A stretch of DNA of 45,251 bases. Origin: an uncultured Bacilli bacterium. Lineage in GTDB: Bacteria > Bacillota_I > Bacilli_A > RF39 > UBA660. The position numbers and the translations under genes are program-made. The stretch spans positions 1 through 45,251 of the forward strand of contig CAKOKM010000007.1 in NCBI GenBank assembly GCA_934091015.1, read 5' to 3'. The notes beneath the pieces are model-generated. The model was not told the origin of the DNA and made no database searches. It saw only the letters and a program-made list of their open reading frames with translations. Shown piece by piece: positions 32,706 to 41,189 of the stretch (position 1 is the first letter of the stretch; each line of letters opens with the position of its first letter).

Positions 32706-33074
32706 CTATAATACCTCAGGAGCAAGTGAAACGATCTTATTAAATTCTTTATCACGTAATTCACGAGCAACTGGTCCTAATACACGAGTTCCGATAGGTG
32801 ATTTATCATCTTTAATTAATACACATGCATTGTCATTAAATTTGATATAACTACCATCATCTCTTCTAACTCCTTGTTTAGATCTAACAATAACAGCTTT
32901 AACAACTTTTCCTTCTTTAACATTACTGTTAGGAATTGCTTTTTTAACAGTTCCAACAACAATATCACCAATATTTCCATAAACACGTTTGCTTCCACCT
33001 AGTACTCTAATAACCATAACTTCACGAGCACCAGAGTTGTCAGCAACCTTTAATCTACTTTGTTGCATTAACAT
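32706..33074 (-). CDS. rplN: 50S ribosomal protein L14
   Basis: 122 residues. MLMQQSRLKVADNSGA, RSKQGVRRDDGSYIKF and GPVARELRD are L14, at the bridge to 16S rRNA. The ATG at 33074 has AGGAGG 8 bp in front. Confidence 0.97.
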   Translation of the reverse strand: MLMQQSRLKVADNSGAREVMVIRVLGGSKRVYGNIGDIVVGTVKKAIPNSNVKEGKVVKAVIVRSKQGVRRDDGSYIKFNDNACVLIKDDKSPIGTRVLGPVARELRDKEFNKIVSLAPEVL

Positions 33075-33086
33075 ATTAAAAACCTC

Positions 33087-33344
33087 CTATAGAACAACAG
33101 CTTCTTGAATAACTTCTACTAGTTCATATCTCTTAGTTTTAGATAAAGGTCTAGTTTGAGCAATTCTTACTGTGTCTCCTACTTTAGCTTTATTAGCTTC
33201 ATCATGAGCAGCATATTTCTTAGAATATTTTACTCTCTTTTTATATAATGGGTCTTTACGATAAGTTTCAACTAATACTGTAATAGTTTTATCATTAACA
33301 TTACTTACAACTTTTCCAATTAATTCAGCTCTTTTATTTTCCAT
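33087..33344 (-). CDS. rpsQ: 30S ribosomal protein S17
   Basis: 85 residues. KRAELIGKVVSNVNDKTITV and the end AQTRPLSKTKRYEL are S17, an early-assembling OB-fold protein. Coupled to rpmC by one base. Confidence 0.97.
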   Translation of the reverse strand: MENKRAELIGKVVSNVNDKTITVLVETYRKDPLYKKRVKYSKKYAAHDEANKAKVGDTVRIAQTRPLSKTKRYELVEVIQEAVVL

Positions 33345-33541
33345 TAGTTTTCACTCCCATCCATTTCAGTTAATATAGTTTTCATTCTAGCTACATCTTT
33401 TCTTAATTCATGAATTCTATGAGGTTTGTCTAATGTTCCTGTAGCTTTTTTCATTCTTAAATCAAATAATTCTTCTTTTGTCTTAACGATTTGTTTTTCA
33501 ATTTCTTCTTTAGACATTTTACGAATATCACTAGTTTTCAT
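33344..33541 (-). CDS. rpmC: 50S ribosomal protein L29
   Basis: 65 residues, two long helices. DIRKMSKEEIEKQIVKTKEE and ELFDLRMKKATGTLDKPHRI are L29 near the exit tunnel. Overlaps rplP by 11 bp. Confidence 0.96.
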   Translation of the reverse strand: MKTSDIRKMSKEEIEKQIVKTKEELFDLRMKKATGTLDKPHRIHELRKDVARMKTILTEMDGSEN

Positions 33542-33959
33542 TATTATTAACCCCTTCCTTCATAACAAATTTAGTTTTAACAGAAATCTTATGTGATGCA
33601 AGTCTTAAAGCTTCTCTTGCAGTAGCTTCATCAACACCAGCAATTTCAAACATAATTTTTCCTTCTTTTACAACTGCAACCCATTCTTTTACGTCACCTT
33701 TACCAGTACCTTGACGAGTTTCTAAAGGTTTTTGAGTACGAGCTAGTTGTGGGAAGATATTAATCCAAACTTTTCCACCACGCTTCATATAACGAGTCAT
33801 CGCAATACGAGCAGCTTCGATTTGTTTAGCATTAACATATCCACCCTCTTTGGCCATTAAGCCATATTCACCATTAGTTAATGTAAGGTTTCCTTTAGAA
33901 TGTCCTTCATAACTAACTCTGTGAGGTTTACGATATTTAACTCTCTTAGGCATTAACAT
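33531..33959 (-). CDS. rplP: 50S ribosomal protein L16
   Basis: 142 residues from the ATG at 33959, 8 bp after GGAGG; the longer frame to 33974 lies inside rpsC. PKRVKYRKPHRVSYEGHSKG, ARIAMTRYMKRGGKVWI and GKGDVKEWVAVVK are L16, at the tRNA-binding side of the 50S. Confidence 0.96.
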   Translation of the reverse strand: MLMPKRVKYRKPHRVSYEGHSKGNLTLTNGEYGLMAKEGGYVNAKQIEAARIAMTRYMKRGGKVWINIFPQLARTQKPLETRQGTGKGDVKEWVAVVKEGKIMFEIAGVDEATAREALRLASHKISVKTKFVMKEGVNNNEN

Positions 33960-34611
33960 TGTTATCGCCTCCATTTTTCTTCTTACTTGGAAGAATTTCT
34001 CCCTTATAAATCCATACTTTTACTCCGATTTTACCATAAGTTGTAGGAGCAGTAGCTGTTGCATAATCAATGTCAGCTCTAATAGTATGTAGTGGAACAG
34101 TACCTTCAGTATAACCTTCAGTACGAGCCATTTCAGCACCACCAAGTCTACCAGAAACAGCAGTTTTAACTCCAACAGCTCCAGCTTTCATAACATTTTT
34201 GATAGCTTGTTTTTGAACTGTTCTGAAGTTTGCTCTATTTTCAATTTGTTTAGCAATTGTATCAGCAACGATTTGAGCACTAAGATTAGGATTCTTTTCT
34301 TCAACTATAGTTACATAGAAATCTTCACCAATAGCTTTTTTGATTTCTTTTCTTAGTTTTTCAATATCTTCTCCGCCTCTACCAATGATAACTCCTGGTT
34401 TAGCAGTACGAATTTTAATTTCATTTCTCTTTGTTTTTCTTTCAATGATAATTTCTGCAACAGCAGCATCTTTTAAGTAACCAGCTAAGAAATCTCTTAA
34501 TTTTAAATCATTATTTAATTTTGTGGCATAATCTTTTTTAGCATACCATTTAGATTGCCAATCTTTATTAACACCTAGTCTTAATCCATTAGGATTTACT
34601 TTTTGTCCCAT
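33946..34611 (-). CDS. rpsC: 30S ribosomal protein S3
   Basis: 221 residues. GQKVNPNGLRLGVNKDWQSK, the KH domain KPGVIIGRGGEDIEKLRKEI and GRLGGAEMARTE are S3. It shapes the mRNA entry of the 30S. Ends inside the start of rplP. Confidence 0.97.
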   Translation of the reverse strand: MGQKVNPNGLRLGVNKDWQSKWYAKKDYATKLNNDLKLRDFLAGYLKDAAVAEIIIERKTKRNEIKIRTAKPGVIIGRGGEDIEKLRKEIKKAIGEDFYVTIVEEKNPNLSAQIVADTIAKQIENRANFRTVQKQAIKNVMKAGAVGVKTAVSGRLGGAEMARTEGYTEGTVPLHTIRADIDYATATAPTTYGKIGVKVWIYKGEILPSKKKNGGDNNVNA

Positions 34612-34614
34612 TAA

Positions 34615-34956
34615 TTATGCCTCCTTTCCGTCACTAACTTTAACAGTTATATGACTTGTTCTTTTATCTCTTCTGTCAACTTTAGTTCTTGAACCAAATT
34701 TAATTCTCTTTAAAACAGGTCCCGGATTAATAAAGCATTCAGATACAAATAATTCATCTTCTTTTAAGTTTAAATTGTTAACAGCGTTAGCTGTAGCAGA
34801 GTTTAAAACTTTTAAGATTAATCTACTTGATTTAGTATTAGTATTATTTAAAATAGCTCTAGCATCTTTAACAGACTTTCCTCTTATTAAATCAAGAGTC
34901 ATTCTTGCTTTACGAGGTGCTACGATAGCCATTTTATGCATTGCATAAGCTTCCAT
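34615..34956 (-). CDS. rplV: 50S ribosomal protein L22
   Basis: 113 residues. AIVAPRKARMTLDLIRGKSV and GPVLKRIKFGSRTKVDRRDK are L22; the beta-hairpin that lines the exit tunnel is in this last part. The ATG at 34956 is 5 bp after AGGAGG. Preceded by rpsS. Confidence 0.96.
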   Translation of the reverse strand: MEAYAMHKMAIVAPRKARMTLDLIRGKSVKDARAILNNTNTKSSRLILKVLNSATANAVNNLNLKEDELFVSECFINPGPVLKRIKFGSRTKVDRRDKRTSHITVKVSDGKEA

Positions 34957-34965
34957 CTAATCCTC

Positions 34966-35229
34966 CTACTTATTTCCAGCATGGCCAGTAAATTTACGAG
35001 TTAATGCAAATTCACCTAATTTATGACCAACCATTTCTTCAGTTATATAAACTGGTATAAATTCTCTTCCATTATGAACAGCAATTGTATGTCCAATGAA
35101 ATCTGGGAAGATAGTTGAACGACGAGACCAAGTTTTAACAACTTCTTTTTTATTTGCTTCATTTAATTTTTTAATTTTATTCATAAGACTCTTATCAACG
35201 AAAGGTCCTTTTTTTAAACTTCTTGCCAT
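34966..35229 (-). CDS. rpsS: 30S ribosomal protein S19
   Basis: 87 residues. ARSLKKGPFVDKSLMNKI and the end TEEMVGHKLGEFALTRKF are S19, which contacts S13 in the head. Preceded by rplB by 10 bp. Confidence 0.97.
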   Translation of the reverse strand: MARSLKKGPFVDKSLMNKIKKLNEANKKEVVKTWSRRSTIFPDFIGHTIAVHNGREFIPVYITEEMVGHKLGEFALTRKFTGHAGNK

Positions 35230-35239
35230 CTATATCCTC

Positions 35240-36070
35240 CTATTTAGTCTTTCTACTAACAATTAACTTGCTAGATGCTTTCTTATTTTTACGAGTTTTA
35301 TATCCAAGAGCAGGTTTACCCCAAGGAGTAACAGGCCCTTTTCTACCGATAGGTGTTCTACCTTCACCACCACCATGTGGATGGTCGTTAGGGTTCATAA
35401 CAGATCCACGGTTATGAGGTCTAATTCCCATATGACGTGTTCTACCAGCCTTACCAATGTTAACTAATTCGTAATCTTCATTACCAACTACACCAACAGT
35501 TGCAAGACAACTACCTAAAACTTTTCTAGTTTCACCAGATTGTAATCTAATTAAAACATATTTTCCTTCTCTACCAAGAATTTGAGCAGATGAACCAGCA
35601 CTTCTTGCAAGTTCAGCACCTTTACCAGGTTTTAATTCAACATTGTGAATTACTGTACCAACAGGAATTGCTTCAAGTGGTAATGTATTACCAACTTTAA
35701 TATCAGCTGTTTTACTTGATATAACGATACTACCAACTTCTAATCCTTTAGGAGCAATAATATATCTCTTTTCACCATCTTTATAAGTTAATAGAGCAAT
35801 ATTTGCTGTTCTGTTTGGATCATATTCAATTGTAGTAACTCTAGCAGGAATATCAAATTTATCTCTTTTAAAATCAATTATACGATATTTTCTCTTAGCT
35901 CCACCACCGATATCTCTAACAGTAGTTTTACCTTGATTATTTCTACCACCAGTTTTAGATTTACTAACAAGTAAACTCTTTTCAGGAGCAGTAGCAGTAA
36001 TCTCAGTATTTGTTAATGTACTCATACCTCTTAAACCATTAGTTGTTGGTTTATATTTTCTAATTCCCAT
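35240..36070 (-). CDS. rplB: 50S ribosomal protein L2
   Basis: 276 residues. GIRKYKPTTNGLRGMSTLTN, GAKRKYRIIDFKR and the end PNDHPHGGGEGRTPIGRKGP (with the conserved HPHGGG) are L2, which sits at the peptidyl-transferase centre. Confidence 0.97.
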   Translation of the reverse strand: MGIRKYKPTTNGLRGMSTLTNTEITATAPEKSLLVSKSKTGGRNNQGKTTVRDIGGGAKRKYRIIDFKRDKFDIPARVTTIEYDPNRTANIALLTYKDGEKRYIIAPKGLEVGSIVISSKTADIKVGNTLPLEAIPVGTVIHNVELKPGKGAELARSAGSSAQILGREGKYVLIRLQSGETRKVLGSCLATVGVVGNEDYELVNIGKAGRTRHMGIRPHNRGSVMNPNDHPHGGGEGRTPIGRKGPVTPWGKPALGYKTRKNKKASSKLIVSRKTK

Positions 36071-36078
36071 AAAAACAC

Positions 36079-36348
36079 CTACATTTCTATAGAACTACCG
36101 TCAGCAAGTTTTACGATAGCTTTCTTATAAGTTTTTCTAAATCCAGAGTATTTTCCAACTCTTTTTTTCTTAGGTTTAGTATTTAATGTATTAACACTAG
36201 CAACTTTAACTTTAAATGTGCTTTCAATAGCATCTTTAATTTGTAATTTATTAGCATCTTTAGCTACTTTAAATACATAAACATTTTGTGCCTTTAAGGC
36301 AGCTGTTTTTTCAGTAATAACTGGTGAATAAATAATATCAGATTTCAT
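36079..36348 (-). CDS. rplW: 50S ribosomal protein L23
   Basis: 89 residues. SDIIYSPVITEKTAALKAQN, then FKVAKDANKLQIKDAIES and VNTLNTKPKKKRVGKYSG are L23, the docking site of trigger factor and SRP. Start shares a base with rplD. Confidence 0.96.
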   Translation of the reverse strand: MKSDIIYSPVITEKTAALKAQNVYVFKVAKDANKLQIKDAIESTFKVKVASVNTLNTKPKKKRVGKYSGFRKTYKKAIVKLADGSSIEM

Positions 36349-36971
36349 TATTTAAGCACCTCCTCTATTTGTTTTACTGCTTCTTCATCTAAAACAATAG
36401 TATCAGCATGTAACATATCATAAACATTAAGTTCACTTGTTAATAACACACCAACATTATTTAAGTTTCTTGAAGCTAAATATAAGTTTTCAGCATCATT
36501 TGAAGTAATAAATAATGTTTTACCATTTAATCCTAAATTAGAAAGCATATTTTTTAAGTCTTTAGTTTTAAGAGATTCAACAGTTAAAGAATCAATAACT
36601 TTAATATTATTTTCTTTAGCTTTCATTGATAATACACTTCTTAAAGCTAAAACTCTTTCTTTCTTATTCATTTTGAAAGTGTAATCTCTTGGAGTAACTC
36701 CAAATGCTACACCACCATGTCTATAATGTGGAGCACGTGTAGAACCTTGACGAGCATTACCAGTTCCTTTTTGTTTGTATGGTTTTCTACCACCACCAGA
36801 AACTTCTGCTCTAGTTTTAGTTTTATGTGTTCCTTGTCTTAATGAAGCAAGTTGTAAGTCTAAAGCTTTTTTAACAACAACTTCATTACTTTCTATATTA
36901 TATATAGCATCGTTTAATTTAATATCTTTTACTTTTTCACCATTAAGGTTAATAATATCTACTTTTGCCAT
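36348..36971 (-). CDS. rplD: 50S ribosomal protein L4
   Basis: 207 residues. SLRQGTHKTKTRAEVSGGGR, KPYKQKGTGNARQGSTRAP and GVAFGVTPRDY are L4, part of the exit tunnel. In Escherichia coli L4 controls its own operon through the S10 leader. Confidence 0.97.
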   Translation of the reverse strand: MAKVDIINLNGEKVKDIKLNDAIYNIESNEVVVKKALDLQLASLRQGTHKTKTRAEVSGGGRKPYKQKGTGNARQGSTRAPHYRHGGVAFGVTPRDYTFKMNKKERVLALRSVLSMKAKENNIKVIDSLTVESLKTKDLKNMLSNLGLNGKTLFITSNDAENLYLASRNLNNVGVLLTSELNVYDMLHADTIVLDEEAVKQIEEVLK

Positions 36972-36980
36972 CTATAACAC

Positions 36981-37706
36981 CTACTTTACTTCCTCAGTTG
37001 TAACAGTTTCTTCTGCAGTAGGAGCTTCAACAGCAACATTTTCTTCAGTTTCATAAGAGACTAAATCAAATGTACCTTTCTTTCCACCTTTAACAGCTTC
37101 TCTAATTACAACTAATGATTTTTTAGCACCTGGTACATTACCACTTACTAAAATATAATTGTCTTCTAAATTAACATCTACAATGCTTAAGTTTTGAACA
37201 GTAACTGTATCAACACCCATATGTCCTGATAATACTTTACCCTTTAAAACTCTCATTGGTCTCATTGTCCCCATTGAACCAGGTCTTCTATGATATCTTG
37301 AACCGTGAGTTTTAGGTCCTTCTGATTGATTGTTTCTAACAATAACACCAGTAAAACCATGTCCCTTACTTGTTCCAGTAACATCAACTTTTTGTCCTAC
37401 TTCAAATATGTCTGCTTTAATTTCGCTTCCAACTTGATATTCGCTAGCATTAGATACTCTAATCTCTTTTAAGAAGCGCTTAGGTGCAGAACCAGCCTTT
37501 TTAGCATGTCCTATTTCTGCTTTAGTAGCATTTTTTTCTTTTTTATCAGAAATACCTAATTGAATAGCTTCATAACCATCAGTAGCAGTTGTTTTAACTT
37601 GCATTACTTTATTAGGTTCAGTACTAATTACAGTAACAGGAATAATTTTTCCATCTTTCGTAAATACTTCGGTCATACCGACTTTACGTCCTAAGATTCC
37701 TTTCAT
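36981..37706 (-). CDS. rplC: 50S ribosomal protein L3
   Basis: 241 residues from the ATG at 37706 (MKGILGRKVGMTEVF), 8 bp after GGAGG; the longer frame to 37721 is not needed. FEVGQKVDVTGTSKGHGF and the RRPGSMGTMRPMRVLKGK stretch are L3. The last ~22 residues form an acidic tail (ETEENVAVEAPTAEE) not present in Bacillus L3. Confidence 0.96.
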   Translation of the reverse strand: MKGILGRKVGMTEVFTKDGKIIPVTVISTEPNKVMQVKTTATDGYEAIQLGISDKKEKNATKAEIGHAKKAGSAPKRFLKEIRVSNASEYQVGSEIKADIFEVGQKVDVTGTSKGHGFTGVIVRNNQSEGPKTHGSRYHRRPGSMGTMRPMRVLKGKVLSGHMGVDTVTVQNLSIVDVNLEDNYILVSGNVPGAKKSLVVIREAVKGGKKGTFDLVSYETEENVAVEAPTAEETVTTEEVK

Positions 37707-37725
37707 CTTTCTTTCCTCCATCTAA

Positions 37726-38031
37726 TTATTTTGTTTTAATTTCAACATCAACGCCACTTGGAATATCTAAGTGAGTTAAAGCATCCATTGTTTCCTTACT
37801 AGGATCCTTAATATCAATAAGTCTCTTGTGAGTACGCATTTCAAATTGTTCACGAGCATCTTTGTATTTATGTACAGCTCTTAAAACAGTAATTTTTTGA
37901 ATTTCTGTTGGAAGAGGTACAGGTCCAGAGATAACTCCTCCTGTTCTTTTAACAGTTTCTACAATCTTAGCGCAAGCAGTATCAAGAAGTCTATGATCAT
38001 AAGCTTTTAGTTTGATTCTTACCTTTGACAT
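37726..38031 (-). CDS. rpsJ: 30S ribosomal protein S10
   Basis: 101 residues. KVRIKLKAYDHRLLDTACAK, TGGVISGPVPLPTEIQKITV and REQFEMRTHKRLIDI are S10 (NusE), also an antitermination factor. First gene of the large cluster that runs on to rplQ at 24185; the leader and promoter are upstream. Confidence 0.97.
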   Translation of the reverse strand: MSKVRIKLKAYDHRLLDTACAKIVETVKRTGGVISGPVPLPTEIQKITVLRAVHKYKDAREQFEMRTHKRLIDIKDPSKETMDALTHLDIPSGVDVEIKTK

Positions 38032-38039
38032 TTTATGTC

Positions 38040-38162
38040 CTCCCTTCGTCTATATCTTGTATAAACATGATTCCGTAACGAATACCCTGATATTTCAAGA
38101 AAATATCTCACAACATCTCCTAGCGTATCAGCAACCTCGCACATCTAAACCAGTCAAACTAA
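38040..38162 (-). promoter_or_regulatory. S10-operon leader RNA (candidate autoregulatory leader)
   Basis: Minus-strand transcript from about 38161 to the rpsJ ribosome-binding site. It carries GCGAGGTTGCTGATACGC and two hairpins, GATATTT/AAATATC and a small TTCG..GGAA stem. A leader starting with GAGGTTGCTGA ahead of rpsJ is familiar from several Firmicutes. Length and conserved words suggest autoregulation by a ribosomal protein, most likely L4; this is inferred. Confidence 0.55.
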
Positions 38163-38167
38163 AAGTT

Positions 38168-38196
38168 ATTATACCCTATAATCACTATTATTTCAA
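38168..38196 (-). promoter_or_regulatory. Promoter of the ribosomal superoperon
   Basis: Minus strand: TTGAAA (38191-38196), 17-bp spacer, TATAAT (38168-38173). The best-looking promoter in the window. Confidence 0.8.
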
Positions 38197-38268
38197 GCCA
38201 TTTATCGCTATTTTTTTACAAAAACTGAAAAACTTGAAAATTAAAAAAATTAAATTAAAGTTCAAACT

Positions 38269-38292
38269 AAAAAAGGATATTATTTAACATCC
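38269..38292 (-). terminator. Intrinsic terminator after the 691-residue gene
   Basis: Minus strand: 7-bp stem GGATGTT/AATATCC (one G-T) with loop AAAT, followed by six T, right after the stop codon. Confidence 0.75.
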
Positions 38293-38295
38293 TCC

Positions 38296-40371
38296 TTAAT
38301 TCTTTTTATCATAAATTAATTTTTTATTATCAACAATTTCTCTACTAGCAATATCATACCCACTTTGTTCAATTATAATTCTTCTAATTTTTTCATAGAT
38401 TTTATTAAAATCAACACTTCCATATAACTCTTTTTTATTGGAATCATAGTCTCTTGAATAACGATTATATTCAGCTTCTAACGAAAATCTTTTTTTACCA
38501 AACTCTAATTCAATATCTTTTCCATTAATAACTATTGGATTATCAAGGTTATTATCTAAAAAATAAAGAGATGTAAATAACATTTTTTGTTTAAAAACAT
38601 ATATAGTATAGGGCTTATCAAATAAAGCAGCATGATCTTGAGTTGTAAACCTTTCTGTATGATACTTTCGTTGCACTTCTAAACTATAGCTACTCGGCAC
38701 ATGATAATCAGTTGTTTTAGTATCAATTTCTTCAGAAAAATCTTCTAAAAATTTTATAAATTTTTCCTTATCATTTACAATTTTAGAATTTTTAAAATCT
38801 CTAAATTTTACATAACCAATATGTATATCTGCACTTCTTTTTAATATTTCTACACTACTTGGAATTGTAGCGTTATAACCAAGCATTAATTCTTCTAAAC
38901 CATCAGGAAAACATAAGTTAGAAAAGTCATAATCCAAATAATCTATCTTACCAATTATAGTTTTTAAACTATTTGGAAACACAAATTTTTTTCCAAATAA
39001 TACTTCATTTTTTATTCTACTTAAATATCTACAATAAAGATTTATTTTTTTAACTCCATCAGGTACAATTAAATTATTTACAATTCTATTTGCTTCATAT
39101 ATTGCAGATAATGGATGGTCACTACTATTTTGAACAGTTAACTCAAATATGGAAGAAAGTAATATTATATCTTCTAAAACATAATAATTTGAAAAAAAAC
39201 TAAATTTAATAGGTTCATCAAACTCATGATTAATTGTTAAATCAATAATATTTTTATTAAAATAATCTTTTATTCCATTTTCCTTCTCTAACGAAACAAG
39301 AAATGCTAATTTATATTTATTCTTAAGAATTTCTTCGTAATTAAATATTCCTTCTTTATTTTTTAGATATTCTCTCGAACCATCTAATTGTTCACTTATA
39401 TCAACATTTTTATCTTTTAAATCATCAAAATAATAACTAGTATCTAAATTATTTATTTTATCTGCAATGATTTCCTCATAAAATGGAAAACCATAATCCT
39501 TAACATTTATAGGTGATTCATTACAACTATTATTAATATCTGTAACTAATAAATTAAATTTATATAAATAAAATTCTTTAACAAAATCATGATCAAATAT
39601 ATCTTTAACATACTCATAAAATGATAATATTTTACTTTCATCATTAAGGCAATATGATAATTTTAATTTTAATGCTTCATATTTATGAGTATATGCATAT
39701 ATTTCACATTCTTTCTCTAATAATGCTACATTTAATTTTATATCATCATATAATTTATTTTTATCAACTATTCCCTTAGTTAAAAATAATAATCTTGTTA
39801 ATCTTTCATTTAATAAAGACTCATCTACTTCACTTAAATCTCTTGTTGTCAATACATCAAAATAGTTTTTTATTTCAATATTTATACTTGCTTCTCTATA
39901 TATAAACATTTCTAGAATAACACTTAAAGAATTTATTTCTTCTTCTAAAGCCATCTTATTATGTCTTGGAATTCTTTTTTCTTTCTTTATTTCTTTAAGA
40001 GCAATTAATCTTAAAATAATTTCATTTTTTAATACAGTCATTTCATCATAATACATTTTTAATTTAGCTATTTGAACTAATAATTCTTCAGGTGCATATT
40101 CACAAAAATTGTTGTTATCCATTAACAAACTAAGTAATAAATCTATATACATATTCATTTGTTCTTTTAACCTTTTAGAATTAAAATATGGTGTTGCTAC
40201 TACTGTTTTGTTTTTTAACATTTCTAAATAATGCTTTTTATAATTTTCTAATAATATAATATCTTTTTCATCTTTAAAATATTCTCTTCCTGGAATAACT
40301 AAATTATCGCCAAATCTTATAACACCAATATTATGTTTTTCTTTTTTAAATAATCTTAATAAAAAATTCAT
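38296..40371 (-). CDS. Large protein with leucine-rich-like segment, unknown function
   Basis: 691 residues, no signal or membrane helix seen. The first two thirds are mainly helical and charged, with likely coiled-coil stretches (for example 105-160). About residues 430-535 carry short repeated phrases of BspA/leucine-rich type (IVPDGVKKINLY, FPNSLKTIIGKI, FPDGLEELMLGY, IPSSVEIL), each about 22-25 residues apart. The C-terminal part is beta-rich. The N-terminus (LLRLFKKEKHNIGVIRFGDN) looks like a real start. I know no function; such repeats usually bind proteins. It has a clear terminator. Confidence 0.6.
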   Translation of the reverse strand: MNFLLRLFKKEKHNIGVIRFGDNLVIPGREYFKDEKDIILLENYKKHYLEMLKNKTVVATPYFNSKRLKEQMNMYIDLLLSLLMDNNNFCEYAPEELLVQIAKLKMYYDEMTVLKNEIILRLIALKEIKKEKRIPRHNKMALEEEINSLSVILEMFIYREASINIEIKNYFDVLTTRDLSEVDESLLNERLTRLLFLTKGIVDKNKLYDDIKLNVALLEKECEIYAYTHKYEALKLKLSYCLNDESKILSFYEYVKDIFDHDFVKEFYLYKFNLLVTDINNSCNESPINVKDYGFPFYEEIIADKINNLDTSYYFDDLKDKNVDISEQLDGSREYLKNKEGIFNYEEILKNKYKLAFLVSLEKENGIKDYFNKNIIDLTINHEFDEPIKFSFFSNYYVLEDIILLSSIFELTVQNSSDHPLSAIYEANRIVNNLIVPDGVKKINLYCRYLSRIKNEVLFGKKFVFPNSLKTIIGKIDYLDYDFSNLCFPDGLEELMLGYNATIPSSVEILKRSADIHIGYVKFRDFKNSKIVNDKEKFIKFLEDFSEEIDTKTTDYHVPSSYSLEVQRKYHTERFTTQDHAALFDKPYTIYVFKQKMLFTSLYFLDNNLDNPIVINGKDIELEFGKKRFSLEAEYNRYSRDYDSNKKELYGSVDFNKIYEKIRRIIIEQSGYDIASREIVDNKKLIYDKKN

Positions 40372-40507
40372 AAAACCCCCTAATTAATTAAAAGATATCC
40401 TAACATAGATTAAACTTTTAAGCAATAAAAATTGAATCATAAAAACCTCACTTAATTCTATTTTTCATATTTAATTACACTTAAAAAAGACTTAAAATTA
40501 TTTAATT

Positions 40508-40840
40508 TTAAATCTCAATTATTCCCATTAAAATATCAATTATCTCGTCTAACTCTTCTTCTTTTAATTTTTCAACAAAAGATAAATTATTTGCACAATA
40601 ATCAATACTTCTAACATGTTCACACAACACACTACCTTTAACTTTATCAACATATTTTAATTCATAATGAGTAGGAAATTTTTTATTGTTAGATGTTATT
40701 GGACAAACAACAGCCATATTAGTATATTTATTAAAATTATATTTACTAACAACTAAAACCGGTCTTAATCCAGATTGTTCATGTCCTTTAGTTGGTGCTA
40801 AATTCATAAAACAAATATCTCCTTGATTTGGTACATACAT
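40508..40840 (-). CDS. mazF: MazF-family mRNA interferase toxin
   Basis: 110 residues. MYVPNQGDICFMNLAP, then GHEQSGLRPVLVVSKYNFN and AVVCPITSN identify MazF/PemK; Arg26 and Thr49 match the catalytic Arg and Thr. Cuts single-stranded RNA at short sites. Starts directly after the antitoxin stop codon. Confidence 0.93.
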   Translation of the reverse strand: MYVPNQGDICFMNLAPTKGHEQSGLRPVLVVSKYNFNKYTNMAVVCPITSNNKKFPTHYELKYVDKVKGSVLCEHVRSIDYCANNLSFVEKLKEEELDEIIDILMGIIEI

Positions 40841-41101
40841 CTAGCTAATCAATTCCTTTCCAACATCATCTCCCCAATCATAAGAATCAATTTGTTCATT
40901 ATCACTATTAGATAATTTTTCAAACATTTTAACTCTATCATCAAAAGATAGATGATTTTTTTTATATTTTGTAATAATAATTTTATCCTCCTTATTTTCT
41001 ATATTTACAATATCATTAGTTTTTAAATTTAAATTTTTTAAATATATACTAGGTATTCTTATTCCATCAGAATTACCCCATTTTTGAAGTCTAACTTCCA
41101 T
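40841..41101 (-). CDS. mazE: MazE-family antitoxin
   Basis: 86 residues from the ATG at 41101, 6 bp after GGGGAG; the frame extends to 41134 but the extra part runs into the promoter. AbrB-type start EVRLQKWGNSDGIRIPS and the C-terminal acidic part (SYDWGDDVGKEL) that fits the MazF groove are typical. It represses its own promoter with MazF. Confidence 0.92.
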   Translation of the reverse strand: MEVRLQKWGNSDGIRIPSIYLKNLNLKTNDIVNIENKEDKIIITKYKKNHLSFDDRVKMFEKLSNSDNEQIDSYDWGDDVGKELIS

Positions 41102-41123
41102 ACATATCTCCCCAATCAATAAT

Positions 41124-41152
41124 AGTATATACAATGTTTATACAAAAATCAA
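41124..41152 (-). promoter_or_regulatory. mazEF promoter
   Basis: Minus strand: TTGATT (41147-41152), 17-bp spacer, TATACT (41124-41129). The spacer and -10 form an imperfect GTATA...TATAC repeat that can serve as operator. Confidence 0.55.
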
Positions 41153-41154
41153 CT

Positions 41155-41185
41155 AAAAAAGACGGATTATCATTAAACCCATCTT
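41155..41185 (-). terminator. Intrinsic terminator after the AI-2E permease gene
   Basis: Minus strand: 10-bp stem AAGATGGGTT/AATCCGTCTT (two G-T) with a 7-nt loop, then a run of T. It overlaps the upstream side of the mazEF promoter. Confidence 0.75.
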
Positions 41186-41189
41186 AATT

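Noticed and set aside
38012..38287. Plus-strand 91-residue ORF in the S10 leader
   Set aside because: It runs through a strong minus-strand promoter, leader and terminator, so coding is unlikely.
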